Positions 1-6,126 of a stretch of DNA of 7,691 bases are shown here, piece by piece (position 1 is the first letter of the stretch; each line of letters begins with the position of its first letter). A program made the position numbers and the translations under genes. The DNA lies in NCBI GenBank assembly GCA_003246505.1, contig QKAI01000213.1:1-7691 (forward strand), read 5' to 3'. The notes beneath the pieces are model-generated. The model was not told where the DNA came from and did no database searches. It saw nothing but the letters and a program-made list of their open reading frames with translations. The stretch is from Spirochaetaceae bacterium. Its GTDB lineage: Bacteria > Spirochaetota > Spirochaetia > DSM-2461.

Positions 1-36
1 GCTGACAGGGAGGGTCTATTCTTAAGTGATTGGGGC

Positions 37-1344
37 TTAGAACCCGCAGGCCCGGGCGTAGATGCCCATCACGTCTCCGATCCTGTCCAGAATCAGGTCA
101 TGGGCCCGGGGCCGAATCTTCCCCTCCTGCACGCTGTTGTACTGGTTGGGCATGAACTGGCTCAGGAGGGAGAGGGGGATCCCCCGGTCATCCAGGTTCT
201 TCTTCAGAAGCTTCACAGAAGCGGTCAGCCTTCCGTCGGGCCAGTAGTAGCGGCTCCGGTCGGAAAAGCTGTACTTTCTCTTGAAGAGCTGCTCCCCTTC
301 GCTGCCCGGGTAGTACTTCTTCCAGTACTTCGGCTCCCCGAGCATCACCTCCTCCAAGGTCGCCCTCAGGCGGGAGAGGGGTTTGTCCGATCCGGCGTAG
401 AGCTCCTTCTCCATATCCTCCAGGGCGAACAGGGCCTCCCGGTAGGCGAAGGTCAGCCAGGGGCCCACCTTGAGGATGCAGTAGTGGTCCTTCACCAGAT
501 TCCTCAGCCCCGTCTCGCTCTGATAGTCCGTGGAGTGGGCCTCGTAGACCAGCTGCCCGTCCCCGGCGATCAGGCCGCTCAGAGCGGCGGCGGCCCCGCT
601 GTTATAGTGGAACACCTGATCGTCCCCGAACTCCACTCCCGGCTGGACCACCAGCCCCACCACCCGCTTCCAGGCGTCACCCAGGCCCCGGGCCTCGAAG
701 GCGGCCTTCGTCACCTCGATGGTCCTCTTAGCATCGGCGGAGGAAGTGGGGGTTACCGAATCCTCCTCCTCCTGGGCGCCCCCGGGGATGGGAACCTCCG
801 TGCCGATGATGTAGACCGGAGGGGGGGTCTTTCGGAATCCGGCGGCCCAGGTCTCCTCCGCCACGGCGCAAAGCTCCGCCGCCCGGGCGGAGACGATGGT
901 ATCGTCCAGGGGGGTATGCCTGTCCCCCTCGTCGTCGGCGCAGTACATGCTCGCGTCCAGGTGGATCTTCTGGTACCCCGCCTCCACATAGGCCTTCACC
1001 AGGTCCCGGGCGTTGGCCATGGCCTCGGCCGCGGGCAGGCTCTGCCAGGCGTTGGGACCCAGGTGGTCCCCTCCCAGGAGCACCTTCTCCCAGGGGAAAT
1101 CCATCTCCCCGGCCAGCTTCCTGACATAGGCCACGAAGTCCGCGGGGACCATGCCCGTGTAGCCCCCGAACTGGTCCACCTGGTTGCTGGTGGACTCGAT
1201 CAGGACGATCGAGCCGTCCCCCTTCGCCCGGATCATCCCCGCCCGGATCACGTCGCTGTGGGCGGAGCAGATCGAGTAGATACCCGTGCCCTTCCCCTGT
1301 CTGTTGCCCTTGAGCAGTTCCAGAAATTCATTTATAGCGCCCAT
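37..1344 (-). CDS. GatZ/KbaZ-like protein (PF08013), probable D-tagatose-6-phosphate 4-epimerase
   Basis: 435 residues, close to the ~420 of E. coli GatZ and collinear with it as I remember that sequence. Visible family motifs: CSAH (26-29), SNQVDQFGGYTGM (53-65), LGGDHLGPN (90-98), KIHLDASM (126-133), GTEVPIPGG (181-189), VVQPGVEF (232-239), VYEAHSTDYQ (266-275), LKVGP (291-295), KYWKKYYPG (339-347) and SDRSRYYWP (361-369). GatZ and KbaZ were long called non-catalytic subunits of tagatose-bisphosphate aldolase. A PF08013 member in Agrobacterium was later shown to convert D-tagatose 6-phosphate to D-fructose 6-phosphate. No GatY-like aldolase is nearby, so a stand-alone cytoplasmic epimerase is the likelier role here (inference). 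It is the third gene of the operon. The ATG at 1344 follows a GGGAG at 1350-1354 that overlaps the dehydrogenase stop codon, with 9 bp between the genes. Family is near certain; substrate is inferred from context. Confidence 0.93.
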   Translation of the reverse strand: MGAINEFLELLKGNRQGKGTGIYSICSAHSDVIRAGMIRAKGDGSIVLIESTSNQVDQFGGYTGMVPADFVAYVRKLAGEMDFPWEKVLLGGDHLGPNAWQSLPAAEAMANARDLVKAYVEAGYQKIHLDASMYCADDEGDRHTPLDDTIVSARAAELCAVAEETWAAGFRKTPPPVYIIGTEVPIPGGAQEEEDSVTPTSSADAKRTIEVTKAAFEARGLGDAWKRVVGLVVQPGVEFGDDQVFHYNSGAAAALSGLIAGDGQLVYEAHSTDYQSETGLRNLVKDHYCILKVGPWLTFAYREALFALEDMEKELYAGSDKPLSRLRATLEEVMLGEPKYWKKYYPGSEGEQLFKRKYSFSDRSRYYWPDGRLTASVKLLKKNLDDRGIPLSLLSQFMPNQYNSVQEGKIRPRAHDLILDRIGDVMGIYARACGF

Positions 1345-1353
1345 ATGCTCTCC

Positions 1354-2400
1354 CTATTTCTCGCACTCGAAGAGGATCTTCCCCTTCACCGCCCCGGGGA
1401 CGGTCAAATCGTTCACGGCCTCGGAAGCCCGGCTCAGGGGAATTTTCCGGTCGATCAGCTTTTCGGTCTTCACAAGATTCTTATCAAAGAGGTAGACCGC
1501 CATCTCCCACTCCCAGCCGGGAAAGGGGGCGGAGTAATTCATCCAGGAACCGGTCACGTGCAGTTCCTTCCTGTTGATGAACTCGAACTCGTTCGGCTGG
1601 AGGGTCACCGGCTTGTGGGGGGTGCCGATGAACATGACCGTTCCCTTGGGGGCGGCCAGGTCCAGGCAGAGGATCTCCGTGACAGGTACGCCGCCCGTCT
1701 CCAGGCACACTTCGTAACCGACTCCTCCCGTAAAGGCCATGGCCTTCTCCTTGAACCCCTCCTCCAGGGTGTTCAGGCACAGATCGGCTCCGTACTCCCT
1801 GGCCGTTTCCAGCCTTTCCCTGTCTATGTCGAATACGGCGATCTTCCGGGCGCCCATGGCCCGGGCGCACTGCAGGGTCAGAAGGCCGATGGTTCCCATG
1901 CCGGTAATGGCCACGTCCCTTCCCCCCTGGAAATTCATGATGTTCAGGGCATGGAGGGCCACGGTGATGGGCTCGAAGAAGGCCCCCTCGGTGTAGCTGA
2001 CGTTCTCAGGCAGCACCACGGTGTTCTCCCAGGGCATGGCCACGTACTCCGCCCATCCCCCCTGGATGCGGGATCCGATGAACTTGTAGCCCTTGCTCAG
2101 GGAGTAATTCCCCTTCTGGCTCTGGGGGTCGTTCCGGTTGGGAATGAGGGGCACGCAGGCGATCCGGTCGCCCCTTTTCCTCTCGGTCACGCCCTCGCCG
2201 GTCTCCACGATCTCCCCGGAGAACTCGTGGCCCAGCACGATGGGGTAGAAATGGGCTCCCCCGTGGATGGTGCGGGGGATGTCGGAACCGCAGAGCCCCG
2301 ACTCCTTGACTTTTACCAGAACCTCTCCCGGTTCGGCCTGGGGCATCTCCCAGTCCTCATAGCGGATATCATTATCCCCGTACAGCACGGCTGCTTTCAT
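1354..2400 (-). CDS. GatD-like medium-chain polyol (or polyol-phosphate) dehydrogenase
   Basis: 348-residue MDR-superfamily dehydrogenase (GroES-like PF08240 plus PF00107 Rossmann domain), most like galactitol-1-phosphate 5-dehydrogenase GatD. Shared features include FIGSR (107-111), FFEPITV (141-147) and GSWMNYS (284-290). It should oxidise a polyol hydroxyl to a ketone with NAD+ in the cytoplasm. Catalytic-zinc ligands are apparent: C37 in GLCGSD, H58-E59 in GHEFSG, and E143. The dinucleotide loop is GMGTIG (167-172), and D191 at the end of the second beta strand favours NAD over NADP. Unusual: at the four structural-zinc cysteine positions it has N88, D91, S94 and S102. Aligned without gaps to remembered GatD, all four cysteines are replaced. 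The start ATG at 2400 has GGAAGGA at 2405-2411, 15 bp after the kinase gene. Substrate could be galactitol, altritol or another hexitol, or its phosphate; the sequence does not decide. Confidence 0.93.
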   Translation of the reverse strand: MKAAVLYGDNDIRYEDWEMPQAEPGEVLVKVKESGLCGSDIPRTIHGGAHFYPIVLGHEFSGEIVETGEGVTERKRGDRIACVPLIPNRNDPQSQKGNYSLSKGYKFIGSRIQGGWAEYVAMPWENTVVLPENVSYTEGAFFEPITVALHALNIMNFQGGRDVAITGMGTIGLLTLQCARAMGARKIAVFDIDRERLETAREYGADLCLNTLEEGFKEKAMAFTGGVGYEVCLETGGVPVTEILCLDLAAPKGTVMFIGTPHKPVTLQPNEFEFINRKELHVTGSWMNYSAPFPGWEWEMAVYLFDKNLVKTEKLIDRKIPLSRASEAVNDLTVPGAVKGKILFECEK

Positions 2401-2415
2401 GGCGTCCTTCCTTCG

Positions 2416-3915
2416 TTAAATAGTATAGGTTTCCCTTATTCTGTCCAGCTGCTCATAGATCGGTCCCACGGCCTTGTAAAGATCGGTAAAGGCCTTAAAC
2501 AGATCCCCGTAATAGGCTTCCTTCTCCCTGTCCGGTTCATGCTCCGCCCTAACGGTCTGCACCTTCAGGGCCTCATTGAAATCGGCGAAGAGCCCTACCC
2601 CCACGGCGGTCATGATGGCGGTCCCCAGGGGGGCCACGTCCATCTCCCCGGGGAGGATGATGTTCTTTCCCAGAATGTCGGAGAAGATCTGCGTCCAGAC
2701 GGGGCTGTTGGCGCATCCCCCGGTCATGACGATGTCATCTATCTCGGCGCCCTTCTCCTCCATGAGGCGGAAGACGTTTCTCACCCCCAGGGCGATCCCC
2801 TCCATGATCATCCGGATCATGGCCTTACGGCTCGTGTCCGGGTTCATCCCGAAGGCCACGGCCCGGGAGTGGGGATCCCAGAGGGGCGCCCTCTGGCCCA
2901 CCATGTAGGGAAGATAGAGGAGCACGTCGTCCCTGTAGCCCGCCTCCTCGGCGAGCCGGTCGATGACGTCGAACCGCTCCTCCTCGATGAGGGATTTGAA
3001 CCAGCGAAGACCCGCCCCGCCGTAATCCACACCCCCGTTCACCAGATAGAGCCCGGGCACGCCGTGGTGGTAGTTGAGCATGCTCGGATCGGTGGGCACC
3101 GAGGCGGTGCAGGCCCCGGCGTTGGTGGCCGTCCCCGCGGAGATGTAGGCCTGCCCGTCCCGGCGCAGCCCCAGGCCCAGGGTGGCGGACACGTTGTCCA
3201 TGGCCCCGGCGATGACCGGAGTGCCCTCGGCCAGTCCCGTGGCCCGGGCGGCCTCCCCGGTCAGGCCGCCCACCACGTCGGTGCTGGCGTATACCGGGGG
3301 GAGCTTCTCCCGGTCGATACCGCACAGGCCTATGAGCCGGTCAGACCACTGGCCGGTGCGGATGTCGCAGAGCTGTGACATGCCCGCTTCGGAGATGTCC
3401 ATGGAATATTTGCCTGTCAGCCGGTAGACTAGGTAGCCGTTGCAGTGAAGGAAGGTGCGGGCCTTTTCGTAGACCTCCGGCTCGTTCTTCCTCATCCACA
3501 GGATCTTGGGGGCGAAGTTGGAGGGGTCCGAATGGTTGCTGCTGATGGAAACCAGCTCCTCCCCGAAAGTGTCCTGAATCCAGTCGGACTCCTCCCGGGC
3601 GCGCCGGTCCAGCCACAGGAGGCCCTTCCGCAGGGGCTTCCCCTCCCCGTCCAGGGGCAGGGCCATGCTGGACATGGAATCCACCCCGATGCCGGCGATG
3701 TCCCCCGGATTGACCCCGCTCCCCCGAAGCACCTCGCCCACGGTCGCCACCAGGGCGTCCCACCAGGATTCGGCATCCTGCTCGGCCCATCCCGGCCGGG
3801 GATAGGAAGTGGGATATTCGTGCCTCGCCGAAGCGAGGACCTTCAATTTATCATCAAAGAGCACCGTTTTTGTACTCGTGGTGCCCAGATCGACACTCAG
3901 GATATATTTCCCCAT
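2416..3915 (-). CDS. FGGY-family carbohydrate kinase (xylulokinase-like, substrate unassigned)
   Basis: 499 residues, the normal length for the two-domain FGGY fold (PF00370 then PF02782). It transfers phosphate from ATP to a sugar or polyol. Phosphate-1 loop DLGTTSTK is at 9-16, GWAEQD at 42-47, WLDRRA at 101-106, the predicted catalytic base D240 in GAMDN (237-241), the phosphate-2 region SAGTATN at 259-265, GQRAPLWDP at 340-348 and the nucleotide-binding MTGGCANSPVW at 397-407. It resembles xylulokinases, but the QMHG substrate-contact motif I know from E. coli XylB is replaced by VDSMSSM (78-84), so D-xylulose is an unlikely substrate. As first gene of an operon with a GatD-like dehydrogenase and a PF08013 epimerase, it probably phosphorylates a ketohexose such as D-tagatose, or the parent hexitol. 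ATG at 3915 is preceded by GGAAGG (3920-3925). Family is certain, substrate is inference. Confidence 0.93.
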   Translation of the reverse strand: MGKYILSVDLGTTSTKTVLFDDKLKVLASARHEYPTSYPRPGWAEQDAESWWDALVATVGEVLRGSGVNPGDIAGIGVDSMSSMALPLDGEGKPLRKGLLWLDRRAREESDWIQDTFGEELVSISSNHSDPSNFAPKILWMRKNEPEVYEKARTFLHCNGYLVYRLTGKYSMDISEAGMSQLCDIRTGQWSDRLIGLCGIDREKLPPVYASTDVVGGLTGEAARATGLAEGTPVIAGAMDNVSATLGLGLRRDGQAYISAGTATNAGACTASVPTDPSMLNYHHGVPGLYLVNGGVDYGGAGLRWFKSLIEEERFDVIDRLAEEAGYRDDVLLYLPYMVGQRAPLWDPHSRAVAFGMNPDTSRKAMIRMIMEGIALGVRNVFRLMEEKGAEIDDIVMTGGCANSPVWTQIFSDILGKNIILPGEMDVAPLGTAIMTAVGVGLFADFNEALKVQTVRAEHEPDREKEAYYGDLFKAFTDLYKAVGPIYEQLDRIRETYTI

Positions 3916-3919
3916 AAAA

Positions 3920-3925
3920 CCTTCC
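3920..3925 (-). promoter_or_regulatory. Ribosome binding site of the kinase gene
   Basis: GGAAGG on the minus strand, 4 nt upstream of the ATG at 3915. It lies between operator 1 and the start codon, giving an expected leader of only about 33 nt and supporting the chosen start. Confidence 0.7.
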
Positions 3926-3928
3926 GCA

Positions 3929-3942
3929 CGTAATCGATTACG
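3929..3942. promoter_or_regulatory. Operator 1, predicted LacI-family site
   Basis: CGTAATCGATTACG is a perfect 14-bp palindrome with the central CG and inner A/T arms typical of LacI-family operators. It lies between the catabolic promoter and the kinase start, at roughly +7 to +20 of the expected transcript. Its partner palindrome abuts it. The adjacent divergent LacI-family gene is the obvious candidate for binding it. The palindrome is seen directly; the protein assignment is inference. Confidence 0.82.
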
Positions 3943-3955
3943 TTAATCGATTACC
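3942..3955. promoter_or_regulatory. Operator 2, predicted LacI-family site over the transcription start
   Basis: A second copy of the TAATCGATTA core (3944-3953) lies 13 bp centre to centre from operator 1. The right flank matches (C at 3954), but the left flank is T rather than G, so this site is slightly imperfect. It begins two bases past the -10 box of the catabolic promoter and covers the expected start point (~3948). A repressor bound here would block RNA polymerase directly. Confidence 0.8.
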
Positions 3956-3984
3956 ATCCTATCGGGTTTTTCCCCTCCTGTCAA
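3956..3984 (-). promoter_or_regulatory. Promoter of the kinase-dehydrogenase-epimerase operon
   Basis: Read on the minus strand: a perfect -35 box TTGACA (3979-3984), a 17-bp spacer, and a -10 box TAGGAT (3956-3961, 4 of 6 consensus bases). This is the expected geometry for a housekeeping sigma factor. Transcription should begin near 3948, inside operator 2. The strong -35 box plus operators suggests an intrinsically active promoter kept off by the repressor. Confidence 0.75.
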
Positions 3985-4010
3985 TTTTCCCGGCCCCCTT
4001 TCCGGGAAAA
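3985..4010. repeat. 26-bp dyad between the divergent promoters
   Basis: Perfect 9-bp inverted repeat TTTTCCCGG / CCGGGAAAA (3985-3993 and 4002-4010) around an 8-base spacer. It starts at the base next to the -35 box of the catabolic promoter and ends 7 bp before the -35 box of the repressor promoter. It could be a binding site for a second regulator or a DNA or RNA hairpin. It is unlike the TAATCGATTA operators, so it is probably not a site for the local repressor. Confidence 0.55.
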
Positions 4011-4017
4011 ACTCTCC

Positions 4018-4046
4018 TTGACTCCCTCCCCGGGCTATTGTATTCT
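4018..4046 (+). promoter_or_regulatory. Promoter of the LacI-family repressor gene
   Basis: TTGACT (4018-4023, 5 of 6) is followed after 17 bp by TATTCT (4041-4046, 4 of 6). The expected start is near 4053, giving a leader of about 32 nt. A consensus TATAAT also occurs at 4052-4057 but has no -35 box at proper spacing. No TAATCGATTA operator overlaps this promoter, so autoregulation, if any, would act from the neighbouring sites. Confidence 0.6.
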
Positions 4047-4084
4047 GACCTTATAATGCCAATATCCAAAGGAGATGCCCACCG

Positions 4085-5101
4085 ATGGGAGCGTCCATGA
4101 AAGATGTAGCCCGCATGGCCGGCGTGTCCACGGCAACCGTATCCCACGTGATCAACGGGACAAGGCCGACCGCCCCGGAAACCCGGGACAGGGTTCGGAA
4201 AGCCATCACCGCCCTGAACTATAACGTCAATTCCGTGGCCAGAAATCTCAGAAGCGGCTCCTCCCGGATCATAGGGTACGTGGCCTCCAACCTGGCTAAC
4301 TATTTCTTCATGGACATAGCCATGGTGCTGGACCGCATCCTGAGCAGCCAGGGCTACCACCTCATCTATATCAACTCCAATGAGGATCCGGACAAGGAGA
4401 GGGAGAACATCCAGAGCCTGATCATGCAGAATGTGGACGGCCTTATCATCGCTCCCGTGCGGGAGGACTGCCAGTACATGAAAGAGATCATCGGCGACCG
4501 CTGCCCCGCGGTTTTCTTTGACAGGAAGCCGCTCCATTACTCCCGGGACTGCATCATGGTCACCAACCGGGAGGGGGCCTTCCTTGGCACGGAACACCTG
4601 ATAAAGGCGGGATTCCGACGGATCGGGTTCATCTGCTCCCGCATGGACGGCACCATGGAGGAAAGGATCGAGGGATACCGGGAGGCGCTGAAACGCAACG
4701 GCCTGACGCCCGACGGGGGGCTTATCAAAACGGGCAGCGGCGTACCCCGCTCCATGGACGATGAGAAAAGGGGCGAATCCTATGAGAACGCCCGCATCCT
4801 GATAGAAGAGGCCGGGGTGGATGCCCTGTTCGCGGGCAACGCCATGGCGGTGCTCGGGTCCTACAGCTTTATGAACGACAGGGGCATAGAGATTCCCGGC
4901 GAAATGGGCCTCCTCTCCTTCGACGACCCCTTCTGGCTCACCATGTCCCGCCCGAAGATCTCCGCGGTTTACCAGGACAAGGAGAGTATCGGTAAATCGG
5001 TGGCCGAGACCCTGCTCGAAAGAATCGCGGGAAGCGACAGGCCCTACAAAACCCTCCGAATCCCCACGGGGATCGTGATCCGCCACTCCACGGGCAAATA
5101 A
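4085..5101 (+). CDS. LacI-family transcriptional repressor of the catabolic operon
   Basis: 338 residues, the standard LacI/GalR size. An N-terminal helix-turn-helix (5-25, KDVARMAGVSTATVSHVING) is followed by the hinge helix region (49-60, with ARNL) that inserts into the minor groove at a central CG step. The periplasmic-binding-protein-like effector domain (about 63-338) includes GFRRIGFI (176-183), NAMAVLG (252-258), GIEIPGEMGLLSFDD (267-281) and the C-terminal IVIRHST (330-336). In many relatives the sugar-pocket loop reads ND where this protein has N252-A253. It is divergent from the catabolic operon and faces two TAATCGATTA palindromes, so local repression relieved by a pathway sugar or sugar phosphate is the natural reading. 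AAGGAG (4069-4074) lies 10 nt before ATG 4085. An in-frame ATG at 4097 (Met5, with GGGAG 5 nt upstream) gives the more typical MKDVAR start and is an equal alternative. Confidence 0.93.
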   Translation: MGASMKDVARMAGVSTATVSHVINGTRPTAPETRDRVRKAITALNYNVNSVARNLRSGSSRIIGYVASNLANYFFMDIAMVLDRILSSQGYHLIYINSNEDPDKERENIQSLIMQNVDGLIIAPVREDCQYMKEIIGDRCPAVFFDRKPLHYSRDCIMVTNREGAFLGTEHLIKAGFRRIGFICSRMDGTMEERIEGYREALKRNGLTPDGGLIKTGSGVPRSMDDEKRGESYENARILIEEAGVDALFAGNAMAVLGSYSFMNDRGIEIPGEMGLLSFDDPFWLTMSRPKISAVYQDKESIGKSVAETLLERIAGSDRPYKTLRIPTGIVIRHSTGK

Positions 5102-5151
5102 AAAAAACGGCCCCTTCCCGTCACCATGGAGGATGGGCGGGGAAAGGGCCG
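5100..5151 (-). terminator. Rho-independent terminator of the transporter operon
   Basis: CGGCCC (5108-5113) pairs with GGGCCG (5146-5151). After one C-A mismatch, TTCCC (5115-5119) pairs with GGGAA (5140-5144). Read on the minus strand, the stem is followed by eight T (complement of the A run 5100-5107), 24 nt after the permease stop. On the plus strand the stem is followed by GAGTTCATC with no T run, so it should act mainly on the transporter transcript. The T-run overlaps the stop codon of the convergent repressor gene. Confidence 0.85.
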
Positions 5152-5174
5152 GAGTTCATCGGACGGGCCGGGGA

Positions 5175-6122
5175 TCAGGCGACGGCGTTCTTTTTCTGGA
5201 TCGTGTCAAAACCGACGGCGAAGATCAGAACGAGCCCCTTGATGATCATCTGGGTATAGCTGCTTACGTTCAGGAGCACCATGCCGTTGGTCAGGATGCC
5301 GATGATGAGCACACCGGCGATGACCCCGGAGATCTTGCCCAGACCGCCCATGATGGAAACGCCACCCAATACGACACAGGTGATGACGTCGAACTCGTAT
5401 CCCAGACCGGCGGTGGGCTGGGCGGAGTTGGTCCGGGACAGCATGACGATACCGGCCAGACCGGCGAAGAAGCCGGAGAGGGAGTAGATCAGGTACTTGA
5501 TCCGTCCGACCCGGATACCGGAGAGCTCCGCCGCTTCCTCGTTACCGCCCACGGCGTAGAAATAGCGGCCGAAGTAGGTCTTGTTCAGAATGAAGCCGCC
5601 CACGACGAAACAGGCCGCCATGATGAGGACGGGCACGGGGACGGGCCCCACATATCCCTGGCCGATAACCTTGAACCGGGGATCAAAGCCGAAGATGGGG
5701 ATACCGCCGCTTATAAGGTAGGCCGCGCCGGAGAATACCGTCTGGGTCGCGAAGGTGGCTATGATGGCGGGAATCCCCACGGTGGAGACCAGGAACCCGT
5801 TCAGGGCGCCGATGGCCGTTGCCATGAGGACGGAGACGAATACCGCTTCCACCATGCCGAAGCCCAGATTGACCATCAGGTAGGCGCAGACCACGTTGAC
5901 GATGGTGATGATCGTACCTATGGAGAGGTCGATGCCGGCTATGAGAATGACGAAGGTCATGCCGATGGACGCGATGCCGTACATGGAAACCTGACGGGCA
6001 ACCAGGAAAAGGTTGTTAATGGACAGGAACCGATGGTTGGCGATCGTAAAAAAGATGACGAGCAGCAGGAGTACCAGCCAGATCGCGCTTCTTTTTATGC
6101 TATTGATGATGTTCTCTTTCAC
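5175..6122 (-). CDS. CUT2-family (RbsC-like) sugar ABC transporter permease
   Basis: 315 residues, typical of BPD_transp_2 (PF02653) permeases of the ribose/galactose type. It is an inner-membrane protein forming the translocation path for a monosaccharide or polyol. Hydrophobic stretches suggestive of membrane helices lie near 13-28, 47-63, 68-85, 90-110, 117-137, 163-179, 209-228, 245-256, 264-285 and 291-304. Family signatures are the VILIAGIDLSIGT segment (58-70), the loop GNEEAAELSGI (193-203), which corresponds to the ATPase-coupling loop, and LGGVSIMGGLG (252-262). The start is GTG (CAC on the plus strand, 6120-6122) with a strong AGGAGG 9 nt upstream; that site overlaps the end of the ATPase gene. 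Only 4 bp separate the two genes, so they are co-transcribed and probably translationally coupled. Substrate cannot be read from the permease. The neighbouring hexitol/ketohexose enzymes suggest a polyol or ketose. Confidence 0.95.
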   Translation of the reverse strand: MKENIINSIKRSAIWLVLLLLVIFFTIANHRFLSINNLFLVARQVSMYGIASIGMTFVILIAGIDLSIGTIITIVNVVCAYLMVNLGFGMVEAVFVSVLMATAIGALNGFLVSTVGIPAIIATFATQTVFSGAAYLISGGIPIFGFDPRFKVIGQGYVGPVPVPVLIMAACFVVGGFILNKTYFGRYFYAVGGNEEAAELSGIRVGRIKYLIYSLSGFFAGLAGIVMLSRTNSAQPTAGLGYEFDVITCVVLGGVSIMGGLGKISGVIAGVLIIGILTNGMVLLNVSSYTQMIIKGLVLIFAVGFDTIQKKNAVA

Positions 6123-6126
6123 TTTT

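Noticed and set aside
1..36. Downstream end of the catabolic operon
   Set aside because: No hairpin, T-run or ribosome binding site could be recognised in these 36 bases, so neither a terminator nor a following gene is called.
100..3378. 1092-codon open frame on the plus strand opposite the three catabolic genes
   Set aside because: It is the exact reverse-complement register of all three genes. Their intergenic gaps (9 and 15 bp) are multiples of three and their codon use nearly avoids TTA, CTA and TCA, so no antisense stop arises. The product is a low-complexity G/P/H/L/V-rich sequence with no recognisable domain.
4052..4057. Perfect TATAAT upstream of the repressor gene
   Set aside because: No -35 hexamer at 16-18 bp and no TG extended element. 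The TTGACT/TATTCT pair with a 17-bp spacer is the better promoter, though start-site mapping could reverse this.
3959..5086. 375-codon minus-strand open frame opposite the repressor gene
   Set aside because: In codon register with the real LacI-family gene, which has clear domain motifs. The antisense product matches nothing and would cover the divergent promoter region.
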